Assembly: GCF_958979055.1 (NCBI RefSeq)
Contig: NC_084896.1
Location: 7,072,501 to 7,136,500 of the forward strand
DNA length: 64,000 bases
Direction: 5' to 3'
Origin: Alnus glutinosa
Lineage: Eukaryota; Streptophyta; Magnoliopsida; Fagales; Betulaceae
This document shows positions 1 to 10,118 of this stretch, piece after piece. How positions within the stretch are numbered: position 1 is the stretch's first letter; every line of letters begins with the position of its first letter. A program made the translations under genes and the position numbers. The notes under the pieces are model-generated. The model ran no database searches. It was not told the DNA's origin and saw only the letters and a list, made by a program, of their open reading frames with translations.

Positions 1-1213
1 GCTTTTGAGCAATTAAAAATGCTACTTAGAGCGGTTATTGGTTAGGATACTAAATAACACAATGTGTTGTATTTTTAGCGGTATATTGCGATGAACTTAG
101 AGTCATTTGAAGTTAGGAGTACAAGCGATCTGAGGTGAGTATTCTACTCATTGAGAAAATATATTTTTGTGTATTATGGATTTGTAAAATGTATATTGTT
201 TTATGAATCCAAACCGACTGTATGATGAAATATATGTTTTGGGATAATTTGAATAGTTTGATTATGTACAATTATATCAATGATGTTTAAGAACTGATGC
301 AAGACTGAAATGTGTTGAATTGAGTTAAAGTGTTTGAGTGTGCTGTGGTTGGGATTTAAATTATGCAAATTGTTTGAGAACATGTCATGTTGAAACTGTT
401 TATGTTTTATGAAGAAACTATGTTTTGAATGATTTCAAAGTATTTGATGAAATGTTGGACTTGTTTAGTTTTGAGGGAACTTGATTTAGTAACAGCATGA
501 TACAGTAAAGAAACATATACTGGTTAGGCACAGAGCATAGAGCATGGAGCATGTAATATAGAACATACATACAACAGCAGTACAGCAGTAACAGAACGCA
601 GTAAAGCAGCAGTAAACACAGTTAAACAACAATAAACTCAGTTCATGCATATCATGTATAGTATTGTTTCATGAGTGATGTTTTAATGCTATGAGTAGTT
701 TTTACTAGACGTGTTAATATGCATAAGGGTCTTAAATGAAAAGAGCTTATGTATATTCTATCGAATGTACAGCAATTATGACCATAGCGGCGAGCTTCAA
801 TCATAACATCCTGAGTACACTGCTACCAAAGTATCCACAATACCGGAGTACCTACAGTCACAACATCAGAATCTACACGGTTTAGAGGGTTGCCGCATCC
901 GCACAGGTAGAATTATGAGCCCATCATTTTAGCATAAATAATATACTAAGACCTTAGAGGTATAATATTCACTGAGTTTTCGCAAATAACTAACTTTTCA
1001 TTTTTAGTCTCGCGTATACTATAACAGCTACCAATTTACAAAAATTTTGTTTGAAAACCCCCGTAGCTGATATAGCAAACACTGACTAATATAAAACATT
1101 TAAAGCATACTATGTAGCTGTGAACATATATAAAAGTTCCAGTCATCCCACCTTCGAAGCAACTGCATACATTCCCACCTACTATAATACTTTTGTATTT
1201 GGTGGCTCAAATG
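1..1213 (+). mobile_element. Gypsy-like LTR sequence, 5' part cut by window edge
   Basis: This is the copy A counterpart of 35150-36362, where the same sequence follows on from an LTR start (TGTAATGTCC) at 33971. It has no coding potential and resembles the non-coding body of long plant Ty3/gypsy-type LTRs. Positions about 120-370 match, in inverted orientation, the segment 10200-10460, so the same LTR family lies on both sides of the LINE in opposite directions. Family assignment is inferred from structure, not from a database match. Confidence 0.5.
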
Positions 1214-1405
1214 TACAAAGACACAGCGTTGCCAAATGTGAGTAACTTCGTGTCGAGTGCATTACAACTTCGTGCCTTTGTACAACAGCTGATCATACGA
1301 GCACTAGAGTGGAACTCTAATATGCAAGCACATCTTTACTGAAGAACAAATGACATTCTACCTACCTACCGCAAGACACTTACATTACCCAAATCCAATA
1401 GCGTA
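1214..1405. repeat. 192-bp direct repeat, first copy
   Basis: Starts with TACAAAGACACAGCGTTGCC and ends at AATAGCGTA. A second copy with scattered substitutions lies at 2904-3095. The first copy is cut off from its own continuation (GTAATCTAAG...) by the insertion at 1406-2850; that continuation resumes at about 2856. The pair looks like an internal duplication of the host LTR that predates the insertion. Confidence 0.85.
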
Positions 1406-2850
1406 TATGAGTGCCAAATATTGAATATTTAAACCCTTTAATTTACATTAGTTAATTTTTTAGCTGTGTCTTTATCTAATGTTTTGTGTTAGATTTGTGT
1501 TTTTAGTGTTTTGTAGGTTGTTAAAAGAAAATGGTAGCTTTAAGGTGAAAAATGTAAAGCTTGTAAGAAAGCACACTTTGAGAAGACCTAGATGATGTGG
1601 TTATGTTTAACCAAATCAATGAAATGATTAAATCGGAATTTCATTAATTGGAGTCAAAATCGAATTGGATTAAATTTCAGATTCTGCATATTTGGCCATA
1701 AATTTCAGCTTAAGTATTGGATTAAGGTGAATCAAGCGGCGTTGGAAAGCTAAACCAAAATACTACAAATCATTGTAAAATAGGATTTTCCTAATTTGGA
1801 CGTCTACTATGCCAAAATCTCCCCGCAATAAAAGATCGCAAATCTGGCCGAATTTGGAGTCCTTTTCCTTCTTGGATTGAGTTTTGAGTCTCCTAATCAA
1901 ACTAGAAGACTAACCTCTGATTTTTCTAGAATATCTAGGGCTTCTAGGGCTTGTTTTACCCCTATAAATAGACCTTTAGGTCTCAAGAAAAAGTGTGTGA
2001 AGATAGAGAGCAAATTTTTATGTCGTTCATGCGTCTCCGTTCTTCTTGCAACGTTTTGTTTTTGTAAGTTTTTGTTTTTGATGTTTTTAATACAAGTTAA
2101 CATTTTATTTTTAGTCATAAGAGGCTAAACTCTCAACTAAGGTTGAGGATGAAGCCTCACGTATGATTAGCAACACTATTCTCAGGTAATGTAATATTTT
2201 TCAATTTTAATGAGTATGATTTTCCAATTGTTTTACTTCAATTCATTTTTGTGGAATGATTTTTCGATATCTTTTGTGATTCAATGATACATTTGATGAT
2301 TTAAGATAGTTTCATAAAATTGGTTGTGCTTGGTTTTCTTTGTTAAAAAAAAAAATTGGATATCCCTTGTGATTTATTCTACGGATACAATTAATGTTTT
2401 GATTTAAACTGGATATCTTGCTGTGATTTACGGATATACTTGGTTATTTAATTTAAATTTGATTTCTTTTGTGATTTGTGTAAAGAATGGATACATGGGA
2501 TGGTTTTGATTAATTGTTTGAAGCAAAAGTAAAACATACTTAAGATTTTATTGTGAGAACTTTAGGAAATATTATTGATCATGGTAATATGTTGCTATGA
2601 ATTTATGAGTGCGGATTCCAATACCTTAGTGCTTTTTTTACTTGATTAAATTCACTTTAAATTTGTTTATGCTCTTGATTTTTATTCGCAAAAACAATTT
2701 CTTAATTTTTGGAACTAGGTTAGGATTAGATTAATTTAGTCATAAATTTGTTTTCAAAAAACACAATTCCCTGTGGAATCGACCTCGCACTTGCAATCCA
2801 TTAACTGCAAACGATTCGTGCACTTGCGAATACAATTAAAATTCACAACA
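1406..2850 (+). mobile_element. Solo-LTR-like insertion, about 1.44 kb
   Basis: AT-rich sequence with no meaningful reading frame, ending in TTCACAACA. Both flanks carry AGCGTA (1400-1405 and 2851-2856), as expected for a target site duplication. A TG dinucleotide lies at 1408 and the end is CA. No primer binding site, polypurine tract or internal domain is seen, which suggests a solo LTR left after recombination. The exact left boundary is uncertain by a few bases and the superfamily is not determined. Confidence 0.6.
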
Positions 2851-2903
2851 AGCGTAGTAATCTAAGTACATCAAGCACAAATCAATGGCATCTTACTCAG
2901 CAA

Positions 2904-3095
2904 TACAAAGATACAACGTTGCCAAATGTAAGTAACTTCGTGTCAAGTGCCTTATAGCTTCGTGCCTTTGAACAACAATTGATTATGCGAGCACTAGAGT
3001 GAAACTCTAATATGCAAGCACGTCTTTACTGAAGAACAAATGACATTCCACCTACCTACTGCAAGACACTTACATTACTCAAATCCAGTAGCGTA
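2904..3095. repeat. 192-bp direct repeat, second copy
   Basis: Direct repeat of 1214-1405, followed immediately by GTAATCTAAGTATATCAA, the continuation that the first copy shows only after its insertion. Differences are mostly transitions, consistent with ageing of repeats inside an LTR. Confidence 0.85.
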
Positions 3096-3120
3096 GTAAT
3101 CTAAGTATATCAAAGCTCAA

Positions 3121-3349
3121 TGCCTTTAAATCATGCAAATAGAAATATACATATCATAAAAACGACACACACATGTAAACTATGCTATGCATGCTCATGA
3201 TAGTCTTATTATTCTTTATGAGATTTACCCTCAAAATTTATTAAGAGGCTTACCCTCGAGCACTTTATGAGGCTTACCTTTGAACTCTTTATGAGGCTTA
3301 CCCTTAAAATTCATTAAGAAGCTTACCCTCGGGTTTTATGCACATGCTT
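3121..3349. repeat. Short tandem repeats left of the LINE
   Basis: Between about 3215 and 3340 a degenerate unit of about 27-30 bases recurs four or five times, built around TTTATGAGGCTTACCCT. It lies directly left of the LINE target duplication and probably belongs to the LTR into which the LINE inserted. Nothing coding is seen. Confidence 0.6.
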
Positions 3350-3364
3350 AATGCTTTACAATTC
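3350..3364. repeat. LINE target site duplication, left copy
   Basis: AATGCTTTACAATTC (15 bp) occurs here and again at 10104-10118. It directly abuts the T-rich end, which is the poly-A end of the minus-strand LINE. Length and placement fit target-primed reverse transcription. Confidence 0.88.
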
Positions 3365-3685
3365 TTTTCTTTTTTTATATGTAAATGAAATTTTATATAA
3401 GGAAAAAAAGCGTAAGGCGCCCCTCTAAGTACACTGGAAGTATACACAAGGAAACGCCTAAGAAGGCAAAGAAAAATGAACAAGAAAATCAAAAAAGCTA
3501 ATAGACACGGGTGACAACAAAGCCTCCGTCCAAAGATACAACAAATGTAAAAACGATTAAACAATATTCTCCATGGAATTCTCCAAGTCTTCAAAACACC
3601 TAGTATTTCTTTCCTTCCATACACACCAAAGAATGCATAGAGGCACCATCTTCCAAACTGCCGCACTCCTTGACCTACCCACCTT
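3365..3685 (-). other. LINE 3' untranslated region and tail
   Basis: On the minus strand the sequence runs from the end of the zinc-finger domain through a conserved-looking GTGTACTT/GGCGCC stretch to an A-rich end directly against the target duplication. This arrangement is typical of plant L1-type 3' ends. The long minus-strand frame that continues to 3304 is only an open extension and is not a separate gene. Confidence 0.7.
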
Positions 3686-4087
3686 TCACCAACAAGAAAA
3701 TAAATCGACAACTTTCCTAGGCATGACCCAAGACATACCAAACCGAGGAAAGACATGATTCCACAAAGTAGAAGCGACATCACAATGAAGAAGAAGGTGG
3801 TCCACAGTTTCCCCGTCTCTTTTGCACAAGTAGCATCTATCCACAATGATGATCTTTCGCTTCCTGAGATTATCCGCTGTAAGAATCTTACCAAGGGCTA
3901 CCGACCATGCAAAGAATGCCGCCCTCGAAGTAGCCTGAGTCCTCCACACACTCTTCCAAGGGAACTGACTAACCTCACCACCGGCCAAGGAGCTGAAATA
4001 GGATTTAACCTTGAACACCCCTTTCTCGGAAGGGACCCACCTAAGCCTGTCAGCACGATCTCTACTCACCATGGCTAAATGTAACAC
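3686..4087 (-). pseudogene. LINE zf-RVT domain, frameshifted from the RT
   Basis: The 133-residue frame has the pattern of the zinc-binding domain that follows reverse transcriptase in plant LINEs: a stretch with WKSVWRTQ, AFFAWSVALGKILT, RCYLCKRDGETVDHLLLHC and LWNHVF. The Cys-x2-Cys and His-x4-His-Cys residues that would bind zinc are present. It is in a different frame from the upstream reverse transcriptase (ending at 4075), so one indel near 4085 separates them. Confidence 0.85.
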
Positions 4088-6284
4088 ATGAAAGAAGGAT
4101 GCAAAAACACCACTTCCCAGTCATGCGCCTCTCTAACAAAGCTCACATTCCACTGGATAGAGCCTCCCAAAACCTCCGTATTATCCGCAACGGAAGCATC
4201 CTTCATCTGAGCAATACCAAAAAGAGCAGGAAAAGCTTCCTTCAACACCCTATCCCCGCACCACAGATCATGCCAAAATTTTGTCCTAACCCCATCCCCC
4301 ACTTCCAATCTAGAGAAACCAAAGAAACTCCCCCACCTTTTCCTAATATTCTTCCATAGCCCCACCCCATGAGCACCTACAGGCTCGCGGGAGCACCACC
4401 CACCCCACAAACTACCATACTTGGCATCCACCGCAACTCTCCACCAAGCTTCTCTCTCTCTACCATACCGCCACAACCATTTACCTAACAAAGCTTGGTT
4501 GAACAATAACAAATTTTGAATACCCAACCCCCCATCTGGAATTGGGGAACAGACTTTCGACCACCTCACCAAGTGAAATTTAGATTCTTCACCCAAACCA
4601 CCCCAAAGAAAATCCCGTTGTAGCTTCTCTAAGTGAGCGGCAACACTCCTCGGGAGATGGAACAGAGACAAAAAGTAAGTAGGCACATTGGCTAAGGTAC
4701 TCTTAATAAGGGTTTCTCTACCACCTTTAAAGAGATACATCCTTTTCCAACTAGCCAAGTGACGATCAATCTTCTCAACAACCCCGTCCTAAATATGCGT
4801 GGACTTATAGGAGGCCCCCAAAGGAAGACCGAGATACTTAACCGGCAAAGTGGCAAACCCACACCCTAAAATGTCAGCTAGCCTTTCCGCTTGATCAACA
4901 TGCCCCACTGGAATTAAATTAGACTTAGCCAAATTAACCTTCAACCCCGAAGCTACTTCAAATAGGAGGAAGAGACTCCTCAAATTACGTAACTGAGAAT
5001 CAAGGGCACTACAAAAAATCAGAGTATCATCTGCAAACAAAAGATGCGAAAAATCTGCGTCACCTATTTTAAAACCTTCCAACAAACCCCCATAAACTGC
5101 AGCTGAGATCATACGGCTCAAGGCTTCCATCACAAAAACAAACAAAAGGGGTGACAGAGGATCCCCTTGTCTCAGACCTCGAGAGCTACTGAAAAAACCA
5201 AAAGGGGAGCCATTGATAAACACCGAAAACCCCACAGTTGATATGCAATGAGCTATCCACCTACACCATTTTTCCCCAAAGCCACACCTCCTCAACATAT
5301 ACAAAAGAAACTCCCAGTTAACATGATCGTAAGCTTTCTCCAAGTACATTTTGCAAATGATGCTTGGAACCCCCGATCTGAGCCTACTATCAATGCATTC
5401 ATTAGCAATAAGAATCGGATCAAGAATCTGTCTTCCTTTGATAAAAGCGCTCTGAGATTTGGAAATGACCTTCTCCAAGACTGACTTCAATCTGTTTGCT
5501 AGAACTTTAGCAATAATCTTGTAGATGCCTCCCACCAAACTAATAGGCCGGAAATCTTTGATGGAGTTAGCCCTTGGAACATTCGGAATAAGACAAATAA
5601 ACGAAGCATTCAGGCTCTTCTCAAACAGACCTCTGGCATGAAACTCATCAAAAACCTTCATAATGTCCACTCTCACGACATCCCAGCACGCTTGGAAGAA
5701 GGCCAAAGAAAAGCCATCCGGACCCGGTGCCTTATCACCATTCAAAGCTAACACTACCTTCTTGACCTCCTCCTCTTCGAACGCTCTCTCCAACCAGCTG
5801 GCATCAGAATCTGAAATAGAATCAAAGGAAATACCGTCCACCCTAGGCCTCCACCTACTCGGCTCATGAAATAGCTTTTGATAGAACTCAACCATGTGAT
5901 CGCCAATTTCTGTCTTATTAGAAGAAAGAGTATCTCCAATCAATAAAGAGTCAATAGAGTTGAACCTTCTGTTTGAATTTGCTATGGAGTGGAAGAACTT
6001 AGTACACTTGTCCCCTTCTTTTAACCATAAGACTCTAGATTTCTGCCGCCAGCTCACCTCCTCCAAAAGAGAACACCTCTCTATCTCTCTGACGATCTTT
6101 GTCTTCTTCTGAAGCTCCTCCACAACTAAAGCCCTACTTTCTTCAATAGCATCAAAAGCCTGAATTTCTTCAAACAACTTCATCTTGTTCCTCTCTACCT
6201 TACCAAAAACCTCTTCATTCCAAATCTTCAAATTCTTTTTCAATGCCTTTAGTTTACAAGCTAAGGCAAAACTAGGAGTTCCAT
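4075..6284 (-). pseudogene. LINE reverse transcriptase, one nonsense codon
   Basis: Two in-frame segments (about 6284-4789 and 4758-4075) form one RT domain. Visible motifs include NGDKAPGPDGF, FRPISLVGGIYKIIAKVLANR, SAFIKGRQI, YDHVNWEFL, GLRQGDPLSPLLF and the catalytic LLFADDTLIF. The thumb region has the usual KYLGLPLG and FLWGG stretches. The segments are split by a TAG at 4789-4791 where relatives usually have tryptophan before DGVVEKI. The ATG at 6309 lies inside the Cassandra LTR, so the true ORF once continued from the endonuclease. Confidence 0.92.
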
Positions 6285-6506
6285 TGTAACGATCCACCCC
6301 CAATGACACAATACTGTCCGCTTTTGGCTCCCCATATCAGACTTCCCAGGAGGCCACCCATCCTGAGATTGCTCTCGCGGCGGCTCGCTTAACTGCGGAG
6401 TTCTGATAGGTTCATTGCCATCACGGCTTTAAAACGTGTTGTGTCATAAAGGGTACATTTATACATATAAGCCCATCCTCATTCCCAGGCGATGTGGGAC
6501 GTCACA
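6285..6506 (-). mobile_element. Cassandra-type solo LTR with 5S rRNA-like core
   Basis: On the minus strand it starts TGTGACGTCCCACATCG and ends GGATCGTTACA, giving the near-palindromic TGTxAC...GTTACA ends of Cassandra TRIM LTRs. Inside lies a 5S rRNA-like stretch. Flanking pentamers AAGGT and ATGGA agree only in part with a 5-bp target duplication. The LTR interrupts the LINE frame: before it the protein reads WWDSYSFQG and after it TPSFALACKLK, a continuous LINE sequence once the insert is removed. It is 222 bp, somewhat short for the family. Confidence 0.88.
6326..6420 (-). other. 5S rRNA-derived sequence inside the LTR
   Basis: On the minus strand it contains ATCAGAACTCCGCAGTTAAG, then GCGAGAG, then AGGATGGGT and CCTCCTGGGAAGT, in the order and spacing of the plant 5S rRNA internal promoter and 3' half. 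The first part of 5S is much less similar. Cassandra LTRs are known to carry such 5S-like segments, so this is a transposon part and not a host rRNA gene. Confidence 0.9.
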
Positions 6507-7364
6507 ACCTTGAAACGAGTAAGAATCCCACCAATGTTTCACCTTCCACACAAATCCTTCTGCTTTAAGCCACATGTTCTCAAATTTGAAAGACCTGTTC
6601 CCACTAGAGAAGTCACCACAATCAAGAAGAATTAGAAAGTGATCTGAATAAAGGCGAGGAAGCCTCTTTTGAGACGACACAGGGAACCGAGCTTCCCAAT
6701 CAGGGGAGACTAGAAAACGATCAATCTTAGACCACACAGGGGGATCAAAAGTACGTGACCCAGTAAAAGCACCCCCAGCAAGAGGAAAATCCACGATACC
6801 CATCTTAGAGATAAAATCAGAGAACTCTCTCATAGCAGACCTACTACCCTCACTAGACCTTTCACTAGGGAAACGAGCAACATTGAAATCGCCTCCTATA
6901 CACCACGGCAAGCTCCACCAAATAAGAATCCCAGCCAACTCATCCCAGAGCAGACTCCTATCCATATCAGAATTCGGACCGTAAACACTTGCGAAAGCCC
7001 AGACGAAACGATCCATTACATTCCTAAAGGAAATAGCGAGAGTAAAAACCCCCAAACACACATCAACTTTCTCCACCACCCTATTATCCCACATGATCAA
7101 AATACCTCCTGATGCCCCACAGGAGTCTAGACAACACCAATCCACATGATTGCAGCCCCAGAGACTGCGCACAAAGCTACTCGAAATACCATGAATCTTT
7201 GTTTCTTGGAAGCAAATGATATCCGTCTTCCAATCTCTGAGCAAGTTACTAATCCTTAGTCGTTTGTTTTTCTTATTCAGCCCCCTCACATTCCATGACA
7301 GAATTCTTGGCTTCATAACACAACTCGATGCCCTCTCGTCTTCCTTTTCCTGCGGCTTGAGCAT
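6507..7364 (-). pseudogene. LINE AP-type endonuclease
   Basis: Exonuclease-endonuclease-phosphatase fold recognisable by ordered motifs: LSWNVRGLN, then CFQETK (catalytic Glu), VYGP, GGDFNV, the WSKIDRFLVS stretch and YSDHFLILLD near the end. The enzyme nicks target DNA to prime reverse transcription. In copy A the frame runs through all motifs and then reads into the Cassandra LTR. It overlaps the end of the ORF1-like region in another frame. Confidence 0.92.
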
Positions 7365-9524
7365 GAACCTCTAGCATCGTAGTTAATGGAACACTCCAAA
7401 TTCTTAACCTCCCTTTTTCCCTTCTTTCCCCCACCAAACAGAGAACCCTCCTCACCTAAACGACGATCCTCTTCAATAAACAACAAGAAATCCAGCAATT
7501 GTAACTTATGACCCTCAAACGAAATCCCTAAAATGGGATAAATCTCATTCGCACGCTGAATGACCCAATCAGAGTAACCTGAGAGATCCCCCTCTGAATT
7601 GGAATAGGTATTTAGAGGAGACACCGAACCCACCGAACCTTCTCTTTCCACCACATCCACGTCCCAGAAAACCTTCCCACTATCTGCCACTTCATTAGGC
7701 TGATCACCCTCTTGAAACACCACCAAATCTGAACATCCAGTATGCTGGCTGTTGGAATTCCCCACACCATCCTTTGCCTGCATACAAGGATAATCCTGAA
7801 GAGGCATCAACGGCAACCCCCACCCGTTCAACCCAGAGATAGGCAGCTCCCCTGAAAAATTCCATTTCCCAGCGAATGATCCTCCCCCGCCACTACCTGC
7901 GCAAGGACCAAAAAGCCTAGACATCCGAGCCCTACCTTCAGACACCGCACTGAGCAAATTTGTCGGCACTTGAAAAAAAATCTGCCAGAGCGTCGACCCT
8001 GCTCTCTCTCACCGCCAAGTTCAGCTCCGGTTGGACCCTCGCCGGCGACATGACTTCCATTAGCTCGCCGTTAGTCACAACAGACATCAAATCCACCGGA
8101 TCCAAAGAAACCGCAGGACCCACTGTTCCACCCATCGAAAGAGAGATACCAGAGAGCAACGACGATCTCGGCACAATCAGAGGAACACCGGAAGATGTCG
8201 ACGCCTCTAATTCGCTAGACTGACCCGCTTCACTTCTCACTGGCAACCGGTCCGAGCAAGAAAGGACTTGAAAAATCGGTTGGGCAATAGCTTTGCCCTT
8301 AGGATCGGGCTCAAGACATACCTGCTCCTGCTGATCCACACCCTCTAGCTCCAGTTGGGCTTGCAAAATTAGCTAGGCTGGAGCCACGCCTTTAGGATCC
8401 ACGCCCCTGTCCAACTTCATTTTTTACTTGAAAACTGCCTTGGGCCTTGGCTTGGGCTTAGGCTTAGGCTTAGGCTTAGTCTTGGACTTGGGCTTTGATC
8501 TCCCAACATAACTAGAGAAAACACCAGCCCTTAAACCATTCCCACCCAAAGAAGTTTCTACACTTTTAAGCTGAGATCCCAAATAATTATCCATCATACA
8601 CGTTGGACAAGATTTCAAGGACAACTCTGCCAGATTTTCCACACTGCCCAACAACCCATCTGCCCTCTCCAAGCAAGCACCAACGTCTACTTTTAGCTGC
8701 AGCAACGTATCTCTTAGGTTGAGAAAATCGATTCTATCACCAAGAAGGCAAGTCATGTCAGAAGCCTCATACCCCTTCTCAGCATCCTGACCAACACCGT
8801 TTGAGGAAGGAAGTTTTGCCGGAAGATTAACCTGAGCCGAAGAAGCTGACGGAGCTATGAACCGCCGTTTGCCCAACACTGAAACTTGTCCATAATTGGA
8901 CGTGGGCATCCCCTCACAATGCCTCCCCTCCGAAAGTTCCTTTACCCACCTCGGCACCTTGGCTACCTGCTCCGAAACAACACCAAAAGGCTCTTCCACT
9001 GGTGGTGCCGACCTCGCCAGCACCTCTGCATAACTTCTCCTCTTCTCCTTCCCCGCTTGGGCCTTAATATCTACTGCCACTGGTTTGGACCCAGCTCTAA
9101 AGAATTCAAACACCTTTCTTAACTCTGAGCCAAAAAGCTCCCAACCTTTACCAGTTTTACCTTCCGGGACGATAATCGAATCACTTCTTCTATTACCAAT
9201 GAATTCCTCAACCACCAGAAAACCACCATGTCTGTTGAAGCAACGTTGCGCTAGAATCCAAGGGAACCCTTGTAGAGATTGGTTCCAAAATACCCGAGAG
9301 TCTTCCACTCTAACCAAATCCTCAAGGATTCTCACCAACCAAGCTAGCTCATCCCTTTCCAAAAAAATAGACCTCTTCCTCCCTTTACAATACTCACGAA
9401 TACGAAGCCCTGTTTCGCCTCCCACCACCCGCAACTCAAACTCATTGGATTCCACCGACCAACTACTTGAAAATCCCATACCAAAACACTCTAATTTTCT
9501 AGATTTAACTACGACTTGGAACAC
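7313..9524 (-). pseudogene. LINE ORF1-like (gag-type) region, broken
   Basis: The 366-residue N-terminal part (9524-8424) begins MFQVVVKSRKLECFGMGFSS and resembles the first ORF of plant L1 elements. It ends in a lysine-proline repeat tail encoded by GGCTTA hexamers (about 8440-8485). Stops at 8424 and near 8373 separate it from an in-frame continuation (8366-7938). A shift at an A-run near 7971-7979 leads into a third segment (7969-7313), which overlaps the endonuclease. In related elements this region binds RNA, but no zinc knuckle is clearly visible here. Confidence 0.75.
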
Positions 9525-9544
9525 TCAGAAAAGCATAATCTTAG

Positions 9545-10095
9545 TCACTAAATATCACACTTATATTTGGCAGATGGCCTCTTCATCTTCTGTAGGCTGA
9601 AGTCAACTCTATCTCCCAAGTCACTCAGTGCCTTAATCTATTCAAGGAACTATCACGCCTTTCTCATGTCCTCATGTGTGGTCTACCAGTGAATGCAGGA
9701 GAATAAACATTGAGAACCCTAGGTTATAGTGTTCATACTCTCCCAGTTAGATATGTTAGAGTGCCATTGATCTCTTCCTCACTCAATGGTTCAGATGTAG
9801 AACTCTAGTGGATAAAATCAGGTTAAGCCTAAAAGTTGGATGTGTAGAACCCTTTCTATGCTGGGAAATTAGAACTGGTGAAGACGACTCTTCGCCGTCC
9901 AAGTTTATTGAGCTTCCTTATCTATCCTTCCTTAGATAGTGATCAAGCACGTTGAACAAACCTTAGATCATTCTTGTGGAAGGGCACTAACTTGAGCACC
10001 AAAGGTGCTAAAGTTGCTTGGGAATATGTGTGTCTTCCTAAGAAGGGAACCTGGGTACTAGATTTAACAAAGATAACTAACTTCGTTGATAATGC
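9545..10095 (+). pseudogene. Opposite-strand fragment of a second LINE RT
   Basis: On the plus strand, read across several frames, there is an ADGLFIFCR stretch (a decayed FADD box) at about 9560-9595. Further on come VQVYWASLSILP-like, VIKHVEQT and FLWKGTNLSTKGAKVAWEYVCLPKKG at about 9885-10055. These match the RT palm-to-thumb region of plant LINEs but differ from the RT at 4075-6284, so this is a different family. Many stops and frameshifts are present. The fragment lies between the main LINE's 5' end and the right copy of its target duplication. Confidence 0.7.
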
Positions 10096-10103
10096 AAAAC
10101 ACA

Positions 10104-10118
10104 AATGCTTTACAATTC
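10104..10118. repeat. LINE target site duplication, right copy
   Basis: AATGCTTTACAATTC, identical to 3350-3364. It marks the far end of the inserted DNA beyond the opposite-strand LINE fragment. Confidence 0.88.

Larger units (their letters stand above)
3365..10103 (-). mobile_element. LINE (L1-type non-LTR retrotransposon), decayed
   Basis: A 6.74-kb insertion lying between 15-bp duplications. On the minus strand it carries, 5' to 3', a nucleic-acid-binding ORF1-like region (9524 to about 7313), an apurinic-type endonuclease (7364-6507), a reverse transcriptase (6284-4075), a zf-RVT zinc-finger domain (4087-3686), and a 3' tail ending in an A-rich run. It is inactive: it has in-frame stops, frameshifts and a Cassandra LTR between endonuclease and reverse transcriptase. 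The 5' end is odd, because about 9545-10095 is an opposite-strand fragment of a different LINE lying inside the same target duplication. Confidence 0.9.

Noticed and set aside
3304..3894. A separate 196-residue membrane-like protein
   Set aside because: It is an alternative frame over the LINE zf-RVT domain and 3' tail; its hydrophobicity comes from antisense sequence.
6326..6420. A 5S rRNA gene
   Set aside because: The 5S-like stretch lacks a recognisable first part and lies inside a Cassandra LTR, so it is a transposon component and not a working rRNA gene.
8440..8490. Telomere-like TTAGGC repeats
   Set aside because: The hexamers encode a lysine-proline tail of the LINE ORF1-like protein; plant telomeres use TTTAGGG and there is no long array.
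9085..9600. Plus-strand 171-residue frame
   Set aside because: It is the shadow of the minus-strand LINE ORF1-like region.
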